Below are positions 1 to 11,566 of a DNA stretch of 64,000 nucleotides, in pieces (within the stretch, counting starts at the first letter, position 1; each line of letters begins with the position of its first letter). Source of the DNA: JBBQWZ01 sp038210135 (GTDB lineage Bacteria; Acidobacteriota; Terriglobia; Bryobacterales; Bryobacteraceae); contig JBBQWZ010000020.1 of assembly GCA_038210135.1 (NCBI GenBank), positions 1-64,000 on the forward strand, written 5' to 3'. The notes under the pieces were generated by a model. It was not told where the DNA came from. It saw only the letters and a list, made by a program, of their open reading frames with translations, and did no database searches. The position numbers were made by a program, and so were the translations under genes.

Positions 1-1
1 C

Positions 2-562
2 GTCATCCTCGATGTGTTCAGCCGCTACGTCGTCGGTTGGATGATCGCGCATCGCGAAAGCGCCGAACTGGCCAAGCGGCTCATCGAGCATTCCTGTCAC
101 GCGCAGCACATCGCGCCTGGCCAGCTCACCGTGCACGCCGACCGTGGTTCATCCATGAAATCCAAACCCGTGGCTTTGTTGCTGGCCGATCTCGGCGTCG
201 TCAAAACCCACAGCCGTCCGCACGTTTCCGATGACAATCCCTATTCGGAAAGTCAGTTCCGTACCTTGAAATACCGGCCAGGGTTTCCGGATCGTTTTGG
301 TTCGATCGAAGACGCTCGCGGTTTCTGCCAATCCTTCTTTCAGTGGTACAACCATCAGCATCATCATTCCGGGCTTGGGTTGATGACCCCCGCCATGGTC
401 CACCACGGCCACGCCGCCCACATCCTAGCCCATCGGCAAGTTGTGCTCGACGCCGCCTACTCGGCTCATCCCGAACGCTTCGTTCGGAAACCACCCAAGC
501 CGCCGCAACTCCCCTCGCAGGTCTGGATTAACCGGCCGCCTCCCAAGGAAAATACTCCTTAA
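2..562 (+). CDS. IS3-like transposase, C-terminal part (cut by window edge)
   Basis: The frame is open from the window edge, so the N-terminus and the first catalytic Asp lie outside. What is seen is the second half of an rve-type DDE integrase core: a 'DVFSRYVVGW' strand, the second Asp in 'HADRGSSM', the catalytic Glu in 'DNPYSESQFRTLKY', then 'WYNHQHHHSGLGLMTP', typical of IS3-family OrfB proteins. The Pro-rich tail ends in 'WINRPPPKENTP'. The first ATG (base 14) is internal to the domain and not a true start. The stop at 560-562 is followed by AT-richer sequence that should hold the right IS end, but I could not delimit a terminal inverted repeat with only one end visible. Confidence 0.85.
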   Translation, partial: VILDVFSRYVVGWMIAHRESAELAKRLIEHSCHAQHIAPGQLTVHADRGSSMKSKPVALLLADLGVVKTHSRPHVSDDNPYSESQFRTLKYRPGFPDRFGSIEDARGFCQSFFQWYNHQHHHSGLGLMTPAMVHHGHAAHILAHRQVVLDAAYSAHPERFVRKPPKPPQLPSQVWINRPPPKENTP

Positions 563-657
563 ACTTTCACGCCCGGTGTCTCATTCTTGTTGACACGCAC
601 CGCTTCGTTGCCCCAGCCATACGACACCTCTACCCGCAAAGACAACACGGTAATACT

Positions 658-692
658 TATCTTGCAAGATAGATAGCAAACTATCTTGCAAG
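658..692. repeat. 14-bp palindrome plus second copy of its half, at the 3' end of the asparaginase gene
   Basis: Bases 658-671 read TATCTTGCAAGATA, a perfect palindrome, and 682-692 repeat TATCTTGCAAG. The second copy overlaps the stop codon of the asparaginase gene, which is on the minus strand. It could be a short bidirectional terminator, a protein-binding site, or residue of the IS boundary. The hairpin is AT-rich and has no T-run, so a strong intrinsic terminator is unlikely. Confidence 0.4.
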
Positions 693-1769
693 CAAGTAAC
701 TTGTCTCTTCTAGCCGCGAATCCGGAACATCTCCATTGTTTACTGCAAATTCCGTATTCTGCTTGCCACCCCAAAGCGATGCGCTTCCGTACGTACCATC
801 CTTCCGTAGCGCGTAAAACGTAATATCGAAGAGCCCTAGACGCGTCCGATCCTCGCGGTGATTGTGGGCGATCCGCTTCAGGGTGTCCATGCACGCATCG
901 CTTGGATTCATGCCGTGCCGCATGTTCTCGACAATCGTATGCGCTCCCGAAACCTTGATGTTTTCTTCGCCCAAGCCGGTGGAACCCGCTCCTCCGATCT
1001 CCTGATCTACGTACAGCCCGGCCCCGATCACCGGGGAATCGCCGACCCGCCCGGGAATCTTCCAGGCCAGTCCGCTGGTCGTGGTGACGCCCGACATTTC
1101 GCCTTTGGTGTTCAAGGCGAGACAGCTGATGGTGCCAGTCAATGGACGCTCGGCGACCTGAAGGGCCCAGGCGAGCATCTCTTCGTCCGCTGCGGGGAAT
1201 AATTTCTGAAAGCGATTGAGCGCAGCCTTGGAAGGCGCGTCCGGACTGCTCCAATTCGTGCGCCCAGCCTTGTCGCGCATCGATTGCTTCCAGACCATCC
1301 ACGCCAGACGCGACTTCTCGGTCAGCAGATCTTCTTCTTTAAATCCGTACGCCTTGGCGAATCGCAACGCGCCCTCTCCGATAAGCATCACGTGAGAGGT
1401 TTGCTCCATCACGACCTTCGCGACCTTGGACGGATTCTTGATCTTCTGGATTCCGGCGACGGACCCGCAGCGCCGCGTCGGTCCGTGCATGACGCTCGCG
1501 TCGAGCTCCACGACGCCCTCCTCATTGGGCAATCCGCCGTAGCCGACGGAGTTGTCTTCAGGGTCGTCTTCCTGAATATTGACTCCAGCGATGACGGCGT
1601 CGAGCGTATCGCGGCCAGCACGAAGCAGCTGCATGGCGCGCGCACAGGCCCGCAATCCGTTGGCGCTCGAAATAACCACGTTCTTGGGACCGCCGCCTTG
1701 CGCCGTGCTGGATTGCGGAGCCGCAGCCAGCGCGGCCGTTGTCATCATCCAATTGCGTCGCGAAATCAT
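681..1769 (-). CDS. N4-(beta-N-acetylglucosaminyl)-L-asparaginase (Ntn-hydrolase), exported
   Basis: A 362-aa protein of the glycosylasparaginase / isoaspartyl-peptidase family, which cleaves the amide between Asn and GlcNAc and matures by self-cleavage before a Thr. That Thr is probably Thr213 in 'LTGTISCLALN'. Downstream lie the substrate-binding 'RVGDSPVIGAGLYVD' (Arg241, Asp244) and a 'GSTGLGEE' loop matching the family's Gly-rich substrate loop. The N-terminus 'MISRRNWMMTTAALAAA' is a Tat-type signal (RR followed by a hydrophobic stretch), so the enzyme is likely periplasmic or extracellular, fitting scavenging of glycopeptides. Length is normal for the family. It is divergent from aroA with only 54 bp between the starts, so both promoters must lie there. 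Confidence 0.88.
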   Translation of the reverse strand: MISRRNWMMTTAALAAAPQSSTAQGGGPKNVVISSANGLRACARAMQLLRAGRDTLDAVIAGVNIQEDDPEDNSVGYGGLPNEEGVVELDASVMHGPTRRCGSVAGIQKIKNPSKVAKVVMEQTSHVMLIGEGALRFAKAYGFKEEDLLTEKSRLAWMVWKQSMRDKAGRTNWSSPDAPSKAALNRFQKLFPAADEEMLAWALQVAERPLTGTISCLALNTKGEMSGVTTTSGLAWKIPGRVGDSPVIGAGLYVDQEIGGAGSTGLGEENIKVSGAHTIVENMRHGMNPSDACMDTLKRIAHNHREDRTRLGLFDITFYALRKDGTYGSASLWGGKQNTEFAVNNGDVPDSRLEETSYLLAR

Positions 1770-1823
1770 TGGTTTTTCCTTACTAAACTGTCGAATTACT
1801 ATACCGCGTTACACTGATTAATC

Positions 1824-3116
1824 ATGCAAGTTGTGATCGCTCCCGCTCGATCTGTCAGCGGAACCATCACCCTCCCCGGCGACAAATCCATTTCTCATCG
1901 CTACGCGATGTTGGCTGCGCTGGCCGAGGGTCCGACGAAAATCGAAAATTATTCGAGCGGCGCCGATTGCCACTCGACGCTCGGGTGTCTACGAAGCCTC
2001 GGAATCGAGGTTGCGGTCGACGACCGCACGGTCACCGTCCAGGGCCGCGGCTTGAATGGATTGCGCGCGCCCACCGGAATGTTGGACGCGGGAAACTCCG
2101 GCTCCGCGATTCGCATGCTCGCAGGGATTCTGGCGGCGCAGCCGTTCAGATCGGAGATTGGCGGCGACGAATCGCTCTCGGGGCGTCCTATGGCGCGCAT
2201 CATGAACCCGTTGGCGGAGATGGGCGCGCGGATTGAAGCACGGGACGGCAATCTTCCCCCCTTGACGATCCACGGCGGGAAGCTCCGCGCCATCGATTAC
2301 CCGTTGCCGGTTGCCAGCGCGCAAGTGAAAACCTGCGTTCTTTTTGGCGGCCTTTTTTGCGAAGGTGAAACCATCGTCCGCGAGCCGATCCGAACGCGCG
2401 ACCACACCGAACTCGCGCTGCGGGAATTTGGCGCGGATATCGACGTCCAGCGCCGCGTCATCACACTGCAAGGTCGTCCCAAGCTCGAGGGACGGGAATT
2501 GACCGTGCCGGGCGATCTCTCCTCGGCGGCATTCTTTCTCGTAGCGGCGCTGATGCTGCCGGGCTCCAGCCTGCTGCTCCATGGTGTCGGCATGAACCCG
2601 ACGCGCAGCGCGCTCCTCGATTTTCTGGTTTCGATGGGAGCCTGTATCAAGATTTTGAATCTGACGCAAACCGGCGGCGAACTCATCGGCGACATTCTGG
2701 TGAAGGCATCGGCCATTCAGGGCGGCTTGCTCGAAAAGGAAATGACCGCGGCGTTGATCGACGAAATTCCGGTTCTGGCTGTTCTGGGCGCGTCCTCGGA
2801 ACAAGGCCTCGAAGTCCGGGACGCGCGCGAGTTGCGGGTGAAAGAGACCGATCGGATCGCGACTATCGCCGAGAATCTCGGACGAATGGGCGTGACTGTC
2901 GATGTCACGGAAGATGGATTTCGAGTTCCGGGCAAGCAGGCGTTTCGGGCTGCAACGCTCGATTCTTTTGGCGATCATCGAATTGCCATGGCGTTCGCGG
3001 TTGCGGCTTTACGGGCAAATGGGCCCTGCTCGATCGACCAGGCGGATTCCGCCAGTGTGTCTTTCCCTGAGTTTTTTAGTACACTCCGGTTGATCGCTTC
3101 CGAGCAAAGTGCATGA
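1824..3116 (+). CDS. aroA: 3-phosphoshikimate 1-carboxyvinyltransferase (EPSP synthase)
   Basis: The sixth step of the shikimate pathway, transferring enolpyruvate from PEP to shikimate-3-phosphate. At 430 aa it has the expected length. The N-terminal motif 'LPGDKSISHR' holds the PEP-binding Lys (Lys21). The second signature, usually GN(A/S)GT, reads 'GNSGSAIRML' (residues 90-99), so the conserved Thr is Ser while the Gly that matters for glyphosate binding is kept. The C-terminal 'RVKETDRI' and 'DHRIAMAFAV' motifs are intact. The GDKS form resembles class II-type enzymes rather than the GSKS type; I cannot infer herbicide tolerance. The stop overlaps the start of the next gene by 4 bp (ATGA), indicating translational coupling. 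Confidence 0.96.
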   Translation: MQVVIAPARSVSGTITLPGDKSISHRYAMLAALAEGPTKIENYSSGADCHSTLGCLRSLGIEVAVDDRTVTVQGRGLNGLRAPTGMLDAGNSGSAIRMLAGILAAQPFRSEIGGDESLSGRPMARIMNPLAEMGARIEARDGNLPPLTIHGGKLRAIDYPLPVASAQVKTCVLFGGLFCEGETIVREPIRTRDHTELALREFGADIDVQRRVITLQGRPKLEGRELTVPGDLSSAAFFLVAALMLPGSSLLLHGVGMNPTRSALLDFLVSMGACIKILNLTQTGGELIGDILVKASAIQGGLLEKEMTAALIDEIPVLAVLGASSEQGLEVRDARELRVKETDRIATIAENLGRMGVTVDVTEDGFRVPGKQAFRAATLDSFGDHRIAMAFAVAALRANGPCSIDQADSASVSFPEFFSTLRLIASEQSA

Positions 3117-3796
3117 TGAATACGCCCAACGACCTCACCGTCGAATGCCTGGTACACGACCTCAACAACGTGTTTCAGACGCTGGTCGAGGCGGCGGATC
3201 TGCTTTCGACGGATCCGAAATGGGCGGCACTTGCGGGCACGATTTTCCGCAGCGTCGAACGCGGAAAAGGAATCACCGGCAGTCTTTCGCAGGCGGAGCC
3301 GGAACTAGTTGACCTGAATGCCGCGATCGAAAAATCGGCGCAATTTGCGGAGGACTTCGTAGCGACAGCCCTCGCCGGGCGCGTGAGATTGACTCGCGAT
3401 CTTTTGCAGGGCGTCAGGATCCAGGGCGCACCTGCGGTGTGGGAGCGCGTGTTCGTCAATCTATTTCTGAACGCCGCCCAGGCAATGCCGAAGGGCGGGT
3501 CAGTAAGGATCCACACGTCCGTCGAGAATGCGCAAGTGAAAATCGTCGTCACCGACGACGGACCCGGCATTCCGGCCGCGATTCTCCCCGAAATTTTCAA
3601 GCCTCGCTTCTCGACCAGTAATCGCAGAACCGGACTGGGCCTGCACATCGTCGCTACGATCGTCACGCGCCACCACGGAACCGTGCAGGCTGCGAATCGG
3701 CAGGACACCAGCGGAGCGATCTTCACAATTTCCCTGCCGTGCGAGTTCGCCGGAACCGAAACTTCGCTACCGCTCGCGCATAGCGCCACTGCATAA
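3113..3796 (+). CDS. Small soluble histidine kinase-like ATPase
   Basis: A 227-aa protein with only the transmitter part of a histidine kinase. An H-box-like 'LVHDLNNVFQTL' contains His15. Then follow a short dimerisation region, the N-box 'NLFLNAAQAM', the G1 box 'DDGPGIP', the F-box 'FKPRFST' and the G2 box 'RTGLGLHI'. No sensor or membrane segment is present, so it is cytoplasmic. The HDLNN motif is of the NtrB-like type. Coupling to aroA (4-bp overlap) and the antiporter 14 bp downstream suggest one transcript aroA-kinase-antiporter. No response regulator is nearby, so its partner is unknown. It could also act as a non-phosphorylating GHKL ATPase. Confidence 0.82.
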   Translation: MMNTPNDLTVECLVHDLNNVFQTLVEAADLLSTDPKWAALAGTIFRSVERGKGITGSLSQAEPELVDLNAAIEKSAQFAEDFVATALAGRVRLTRDLLQGVRIQGAPAVWERVFVNLFLNAAQAMPKGGSVRIHTSVENAQVKIVVTDDGPGIPAAILPEIFKPRFSTSNRRTGLGLHIVATIVTRHHGTVQAANRQDTSGAIFTISLPCEFAGTETSLPLAHSATA

Positions 3797-3809
3797 GGTC
3801 CCTCATGGG

Positions 3810-5045
3810 ATGCTTGTGACATCGGCAACCGATGCCATGGCACTCTTCTTAACGTCCACACTGGAAGTGGATAACCTCGCGCTCGCTATGCTGCTCGTGT
3901 TCGGCGGCGCGAAGCTGCTTGCTGAAATCTTCGAACGCCTGCGCCAACCAGCGATCGTCGGCGAAATCCTCGCCGGGTTTCTGATCGGTCCGGCGGTCCT
4001 CGGCTGGATCCAGCCGAACGCGCTGCTGCACGCGCTCTCGGAGCTGGGCGCGATGTTCCTACTATTTCAGGTTGGCCTCGAAGTGAAGTCGTCCCAGCTG
4101 CTGCGCGTCGGCGGAACCGCGATGCTGGTGGCGACTTTGGGTGTCATCCTGCCGTTTGTCACCGGCGTCGGTATTGCCTTTGCCTGGGGCATGCCGCCGA
4201 TCGAACGTTACTTTATCGCTACCGCCATGGTCGCCACCAGCATTGGAATCACGGCGCAAGTTCTGGCGTCGCGCGGATTGCTCGATCACCAAGCCAGCCG
4301 CATCATTCTTGCGGCGGCAATCATCGATGATGTCCTGGGCTTGATCGTGCTCGCCGTCGTCAGCGCGCTCGCCAGAGGCGAGGTGAACTATCTCGAACTC
4401 GGGATCACCGCGGCGCTCGCGATCGGCTTCACCATTCTGTTGGCCACCTGGGGATCGCCGACGATGCTCCGCGTAATTCCCCGCATGGACAAGTTCCTTC
4501 GCCTGCAGGAATCGCAATTCACCGTCGCGATGGTTCTGCTCTTCGCGTTGGCGTTACTGGCAACGCGCGCAGGGGTAGCCGCAATCATCGGAGCCTTTCT
4601 GGCTGGCATGGCGCTGGCGGATTCGGTGAGCCCGCGCGTGCGTGACCTCACCGCCGGTGTGGCGCAGTTGTTTACGCCCTTTTTTTTGGTCGGAATCGGC
4701 ATGCAAGTCACGCTGGCTCCGTTTCAGAACTTTTCCACAATCTCGTTAATGCTTGTAATTGTCGTGGCGGCTTGCGCGTCGAAGTGGATAGGTGGTGGAC
4801 TGGGAGCCCTTTCGCTCGGCTGGAAAGACGCCATGCGGGTCGGCGTTGGGATGATTCCGAGAGGGGAGGTGGGCTTGATTGTCGCGCAAATTGGATCCGC
4901 ATTGGGCGTGATTTCAAAGGACGTTTACGGAGTGGTGGTCTTCATGTCGTTGGCGACCACGTTGATTGCGCCACCGCTGCTTGCGATCGTATTTCGCGGT
5001 GTCCCAGCGAAAGTTTCTACCGACGGTTCGAATGGTGAGGCCTGA
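3810..5045 (+). CDS. CPA2-family cation/proton antiporter (Kef/NapA-like)
   Basis: A 411-aa integral membrane protein with about 12 hydrophobic segments. The N-terminal 'GGAKLLAEIFERLRQPAIVGEILAG' is the hallmark of monovalent cation:proton antiporter-2 proteins. An 'AAAIIDDVLGLIVLA' segment supplies the paired Asp residues used for ion/proton exchange in the NapA-like branch, and 'GMIPRGEVGLIVAQ' marks the C-terminal transport helix. It lacks the RCK/TrkA nucleotide-binding tail of KefB/C, so it is more likely a Na+/H+ exchanger. A paralogue with the same motifs but a frameshift lies at 56560-57796. It starts 14 bp after the kinase gene. Confidence 0.9.
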   Translation: MLVTSATDAMALFLTSTLEVDNLALAMLLVFGGAKLLAEIFERLRQPAIVGEILAGFLIGPAVLGWIQPNALLHALSELGAMFLLFQVGLEVKSSQLLRVGGTAMLVATLGVILPFVTGVGIAFAWGMPPIERYFIATAMVATSIGITAQVLASRGLLDHQASRIILAAAIIDDVLGLIVLAVVSALARGEVNYLELGITAALAIGFTILLATWGSPTMLRVIPRMDKFLRLQESQFTVAMVLLFALALLATRAGVAAIIGAFLAGMALADSVSPRVRDLTAGVAQLFTPFFLVGIGMQVTLAPFQNFSTISLMLVIVVAACASKWIGGGLGALSLGWKDAMRVGVGMIPRGEVGLIVAQIGSALGVISKDVYGVVVFMSLATTLIAPPLLAIVFRGVPAKVSTDGSNGEA

Positions 5046-5051
5046 ATTCGC

Positions 5052-5882
5052 TTGCTAACGCTCTTTTTCTTAGTTGCGGCGGTCGCTACGGCGCAAACGC
5101 CTGTCTCCACACCAGTCTATCGGCCGGATGCCGCCGACATTGTCCGAAAGTCGCTTGAGCGCGACCGCGCTAATTTTGAAAAAGCGAAGGACTACACTTA
5201 CCGTGAGCGGAGCGAAGTCCGATCGTTGGATTCTTCCGGCAGAGTCAATCACCGCGAGATTGAGACCCACGAGGTTCTGATCTTGTCAGGACGGCCGTAC
5301 CAGCGGCTGATCGCACGCGACGACAAGCCGCTTTCGGCGAAGGATCAACAGAGGGAGCAGGAAAAGATCGACCGGGAATCGGCGAAGCGGCAGCGGGAAT
5401 CGGATAAAGAGAAGCGCGACTTCGAAAAGCGCCGGAGGGAAGAACGGAAATTTCTTGATGAATTCCTCGGCGTGTTCAATCTTCGCCTTCTCGGCGACGA
5501 GGCATGGCACGGGCGTCCCGTTTGGGTGATTGAAGCGAGCGCGAAGCCGCAATACAAACCGCGTGAGCGGATGGCGAAGATCATGCAGAAAGTCCGCGGC
5601 AAAATTTGGATAGACAAGGCGGATTTCAATTGGGTGAAGGTCGAGGCGATAACGACCGAGACAATCAGCGTGGGCCTTTCGCTACTGCGCCTGGGGCCGG
5701 ACACCAAAATCTTTTTTGAGCAAACGCGTGTGAATGCAGAGGTCTGGCTGCCGGGTTACCTGCGCGTGACCGCCGACGCACGAGTGGGCTACATACGCCG
5801 CCTTCGCCGCGACATCGAGATCCAGTACAACGACTACCAGAAGTTCCAAACCGATTCGCGGATCATCGCGCCGGAGCAGTAA
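5052..5882 (+). CDS. Hypothetical exported protein with charged linker
   Basis: A 276-aa protein I do not recognise. The start is a TTG six bases after the antiporter stop, giving the signal peptide 'MLTLFFLVAAVATAQ'. The mature part begins with a helical region, then residues about 98-135 are extremely charged ('DKEKRDFEKRRREER'), predicting a single alpha helix or coiled coil. The C-terminal half ('GRPVWVIEASAKPQYK', 'GKIWIDKADFNWVKVEA') resembles the beta-strand pattern of LolA/LppX-like outer-membrane lipoprotein carriers. Tight spacing makes it the likely last gene of the aroA operon. The LolA-like fold is inference only. Confidence 0.7.
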   Translation: MLTLFFLVAAVATAQTPVSTPVYRPDAADIVRKSLERDRANFEKAKDYTYRERSEVRSLDSSGRVNHREIETHEVLILSGRPYQRLIARDDKPLSAKDQQREQEKIDRESAKRQRESDKEKRDFEKRRREERKFLDEFLGVFNLRLLGDEAWHGRPVWVIEASAKPQYKPRERMAKIMQKVRGKIWIDKADFNWVKVEAITTETISVGLSLLRLGPDTKIFFEQTRVNAEVWLPGYLRVTADARVGYIRRLRRDIEIQYNDYQKFQTDSRIIAPEQ

Positions 5883-5908
5883 AGAGTTCGTAGGATACTG
5901 GTCTTCGC

Positions 5909-6562
5909 ATGGATCGGCATCAATACAAAAATAAAGACATCACTGTCATTTGGGAACCGCAGCGATGCATTCACAGCGCGGAGTGTGTGCGGCACCTGGG
6001 TGCCGTCTTCGAACCAGCGTCGCGTCCTTGGGTTCGCGTCGATGCTGAACCGCCAGCGGACATTGCGAAGACCATACAGCGCTGTCCCACCGGCGCCTTG
6101 CACTATCAAGCCGACGACCCGGCGATGGCGGAACAGCCGGACGACGAGAACACAGTCATCACGCGCCCTCACGGTCCGTTGTTTATTCGCGGTCGGATTT
6201 CGGTCGGCGACCTTACGGATACGCGCGTCGCATTGTGCCGCTGTGGAGCGTCCGCGCGAAAGCCATTCTGCGACAACAGCCATCTCGCCATCGGGTTTGC
6301 GGACTCCGGCAGGGCGAAGCCTGGGATGGCCGATGGCGTCGAGCAACAGGTGGAATCCGGTCCACTGCGAATTAATCCGATCGCGAATGGTCCCCTGCAC
6401 TTGGAGGGTCCGGTGGTGGTCGCGAACGCGTCGGGCGAGGTTCTGTTTGAAGGCAGTGACGTCTGGCTGTGCCGCTGTGGCGCGTCCGTGACCAAGCCGT
6501 TTTGCGACGGCAGCCACACACGCGCCGGATTCAGCGATGCTTCACTAGCGCTCCAGGAATAA
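5909..6562 (+). CDS. Fe-S protein: divergent ferredoxin domain plus two CDGSH domains
   Basis: A 217-aa protein with three predicted cluster sites. The N-terminal divergent 4Fe-4S mono-cluster domain has only three Cys in the expected pattern (Cys20, Cys26, Cys59), so a [3Fe-4S] or incompletely ligated cluster is possible. Two mitoNEET-like CDGSH zinc-finger-type domains follow with complete Cys-Cys-Cys-His sets (Cys110, 112, 121, His125; Cys188, 190, 199, His203), each expected to bind [2Fe-2S]. There is no signal peptide, so a cytosolic redox or cluster-transfer role is likely. It sits 26 bp after the preceding gene and converges on the S9 peptidase. Confidence 0.9.
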   Translation: MDRHQYKNKDITVIWEPQRCIHSAECVRHLGAVFEPASRPWVRVDAEPPADIAKTIQRCPTGALHYQADDPAMAEQPDDENTVITRPHGPLFIRGRISVGDLTDTRVALCRCGASARKPFCDNSHLAIGFADSGRAKPGMADGVEQQVESGPLRINPIANGPLHLEGPVVVANASGEVLFEGSDVWLCRCGASVTKPFCDGSHTRAGFSDASLALQE

Positions 6563-6612
6563 GGCCCAGCGCGTCGAGATCGCTCTGTTCGAATCGGAAA
6601 GTCACGCCGGCG

Positions 6613-9582
<2,970 letters not shown>

Positions 9583-9593
9583 GGTGTATTGGA

Positions 9594-10919
9594 TTATATG
9601 ATGACGGCGGTTTCGCGCGTCAAAGTTACCGCGAACCTGTTGATGGCGCGCCGCCATGCGAGCAGCAGCACGATCCCGATCAGGATCAACGCGGCGGAGA
9701 GTCCGACCCACATTCCGACGGCGCCCCACCGGTATTGAAAACACAGTACGTAGCCCAGCGGCAGTCCGATCAGCCAGTAGCCGCCCAAGTGGACCAGCAT
9801 CGGCGTATGCGTATTCCCAAGTCCGCGCAGCGCGCCAGTCACGACCACCTGCGTGGAATCAAAAAGCTGAAAGAATCCAGCCACAAAAAGGATGGCCACG
9901 CTGGTGTCGATCACTCTCGGATCCGGCGTGTAGGCGCGCGTCAGCATGCTGGGGAGGGTCCAGAATGCCAGCGCGGCGCAGGCCATGAAGGTTGCGCCGA
10001 ACGCGAGCGCGGTCCAACCGGCGCGAGCCGCCGCCTCTCGATCGCCGCGTCCCACCGCTTGTCCGACGCGCACGGAAGCGGCTGCTGAAAGCCCGAGCGG
10101 AATCATGAACGTCAGGCTGCATAGATTCAAGGCGACCTGATGCGCGGCCAGCTGTACTGGCTCCAGCTTGCCGATCAGCATGGCGGCCAAGGCGAAGATC
10201 GAAATCTCAATCAGAATTTGCGAAGCGGCCGGAAAGCCGAGTTTCAACAAGTCGCGCATGCGTCCGACGTCGAACCGCAACGCCTCGGTGAGATGCTTCT
10301 CTTGCCACCACGTATACACCGCGACAAAGACGGCCAGATACAGCATGGCCACGCTGGTGGACCAGCCAGAGCCTTCGGTTCCGAGCGCCGGCAGGCCGAA
10401 TTTTCCGTAAATAAACGCCCAGTTTCCGCCCGCGTTGATCGCATTGGCGGAAATCAGAGCGACCATCACCGGAGCCGCCCGATGGGTGCTGATCAGATAA
10501 CGGCGAATCGCAGTGAAGACGAGCAGCGAAGGCGTGCTCCAACTCAGCGCGCGAATGTAGGGAGCCGCCTCCGCGATGACCGACGGCTGCACTCCCAGGA
10601 GGTCGAGTATCGGGATGCCAGCGCGGCTTCCGGCCATCAACAGCGGAGACAGCGGAATGCAGAGCAGCAGAGCGTTCCACAAAGAGTGATGCGTATCGGC
10701 CCGATTGCCAGCTCCTTCGGCTTGGGAGACCAGCGTGTCCAACCCAAGCAGCAGTCCGACTCCGAAGATTCCGACGGCAAAGTAGAGTGCCGTGCCGATG
10801 CTGACCGCGCCGATCGCCGACGGACTCAGGCGTCCGACCATCATGGTGTCAACAGACGCCATGGCGGTCCAGCCGATCTCCGCCAAAACCAATGGCAGAG
10901 CCAGCCGGAACATCGGCAT
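9594..10919 (-). CDS. MATE-family multidrug efflux transporter
   Basis: About 441 aa with 12 hydrophobic segments in two homologous halves. The N-terminal half carries 'LALPLVLAEIGWTAMASVDTMMVGRL', the classic MatE signature, and the second half a matching 'LLKLGFPAASQILIEISIFALAAMLIG'. It exports cationic drugs or metabolites using a Na+ or H+ gradient. The longest frame begins at a TTG (10949), but that codon lies in the T-tract of an intrinsic terminator. I therefore prefer the ATG at 10919 ('MPMFRLALPL') or the one two codons later, preceded by GGAG. It is separated by 11 bp from the downstream S9 peptidase, a likely two-gene operon. Confidence 0.92.
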   Translation of the reverse strand: MPMFRLALPLVLAEIGWTAMASVDTMMVGRLSPSAIGAVSIGTALYFAVGIFGVGLLLGLDTLVSQAEGAGNRADTHHSLWNALLLCIPLSPLLMAGSRAGIPILDLLGVQPSVIAEAAPYIRALSWSTPSLLVFTAIRRYLISTHRAAPVMVALISANAINAGGNWAFIYGKFGLPALGTEGSGWSTSVAMLYLAVFVAVYTWWQEKHLTEALRFDVGRMRDLLKLGFPAASQILIEISIFALAAMLIGKLEPVQLAAHQVALNLCSLTFMIPLGLSAAASVRVGQAVGRGDREAAARAGWTALAFGATFMACAALAFWTLPSMLTRAYTPDPRVIDTSVAILFVAGFFQLFDSTQVVVTGALRGLGNTHTPMLVHLGGYWLIGLPLGYVLCFQYRWGAVGMWVGLSAALILIGIVLLLAWRRAINRFAVTLTRETAVII

Positions 10920-10946
10920 TAACTCCGAACGATAATCGACGGAACG

Positions 10947-10986
10947 CAAAAAAGCCCCTTTCCTTTTAGAGTAGAGGAAAGGGGCT
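10947..10986 (-). terminator. Intrinsic terminator between the 11.1-kb gene and the MATE gene
   Basis: A perfect 12-bp inverted repeat (AGCCCCTTTCCT at 10953-10964, AGGAAAGGGGCT at 10975-10986, 10-nt loop) is followed on the minus strand by a run of six T. It would end transcription of the small secreted-protein gene upstream (11112-11420) and insulate the MATE operon. Because its T-tract contains the upstream TTG, it also argues for the later ATG start of the MATE protein. Confidence 0.85.
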
Positions 10987-11111
10987 GGGAGCTAGCACGT
11001 TGTGACGGAATCGGACTTGTCTTCGGGATTCGCAGCGTCACTCCGCGATCGCGAGTTCAATTTGTGGCGTAATGAGATTACCGTGGTCTCAGCGCCTCGT
11101 TACATCGGGTA

Positions 11112-11420
11112 TTACCAGCGATCGCGCGCGTTATGTTTGAGCGCGTAGATCTCTTGCGAAACATGATTCTGGCGCGCGGCGATCCGCTCGCGCTCGGCGC
11201 TATTGAGTCCGCCGCCGGTGAGCCGGTCATGCCGGGCTTCGCGGTCTATGGAACGCTCGCGGTTCTCGACAAAGCGCGTTTCACCGCGCGTCAACTCGCC
11301 GCTGCGGACGCCTTGTCCAATTCGTTCCTGCTGACGGATCTCTCTGCCCGGAATGCTTTCGGCGAACAAGCCGCCGGTCATCAGCATCGCCGTCACGCCT
11401 ATCTTGAACGTCGTTTTCAT
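11112..11420 (-). CDS. Small secreted basic helical protein
   Basis: A 102-aa protein starting 'MKTTFKIGVTAMLMTGGLFA', a signal peptide. The mature protein is almost entirely charged helix with motifs such as 'QQERIGQGVRSGELTRGE' and 'ARQNHVSQEIYALKHNARDR'. This pattern recurs in a widespread but uncharacterised family of small exported bacterial proteins; no function is known to me. It contains no Cys and is probably periplasmic. It stands alone, with a strong terminator downstream and ssb divergent upstream. Confidence 0.75.
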   Translation of the reverse strand: MKTTFKIGVTAMLMTGGLFAESIPGREIRQQERIGQGVRSGELTRGETRFVENRERSIDREARHDRLTGGGLNSAERERIAARQNHVSQEIYALKHNARDRW

Positions 11421-11566
11421 GACTGCCTGCCTCCTCCCTATTCAAACGCGCACGCTCACAAATCTACTTGCCCGTGCGGATTAAACTCCAGCGAACGGAA
11501 CATGGAGCCGGCTTCATCCTGAGCGACCGGAAGACGCCGTTTGCTGGGCGTGTTACCTTCGAGATC

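Noticed and set aside
559..1302. Long minus-strand frame inside the asparaginase gene
   Set aside because: Antisense-like composition; the glycosylasparaginase frame on the same strand explains the region with clear motifs.
1824..3116. Glyphosate-tolerant EPSP synthase
   Set aside because: The Gly that sets glyphosate binding is present; the Thr-to-Ser change alone does not justify the claim.
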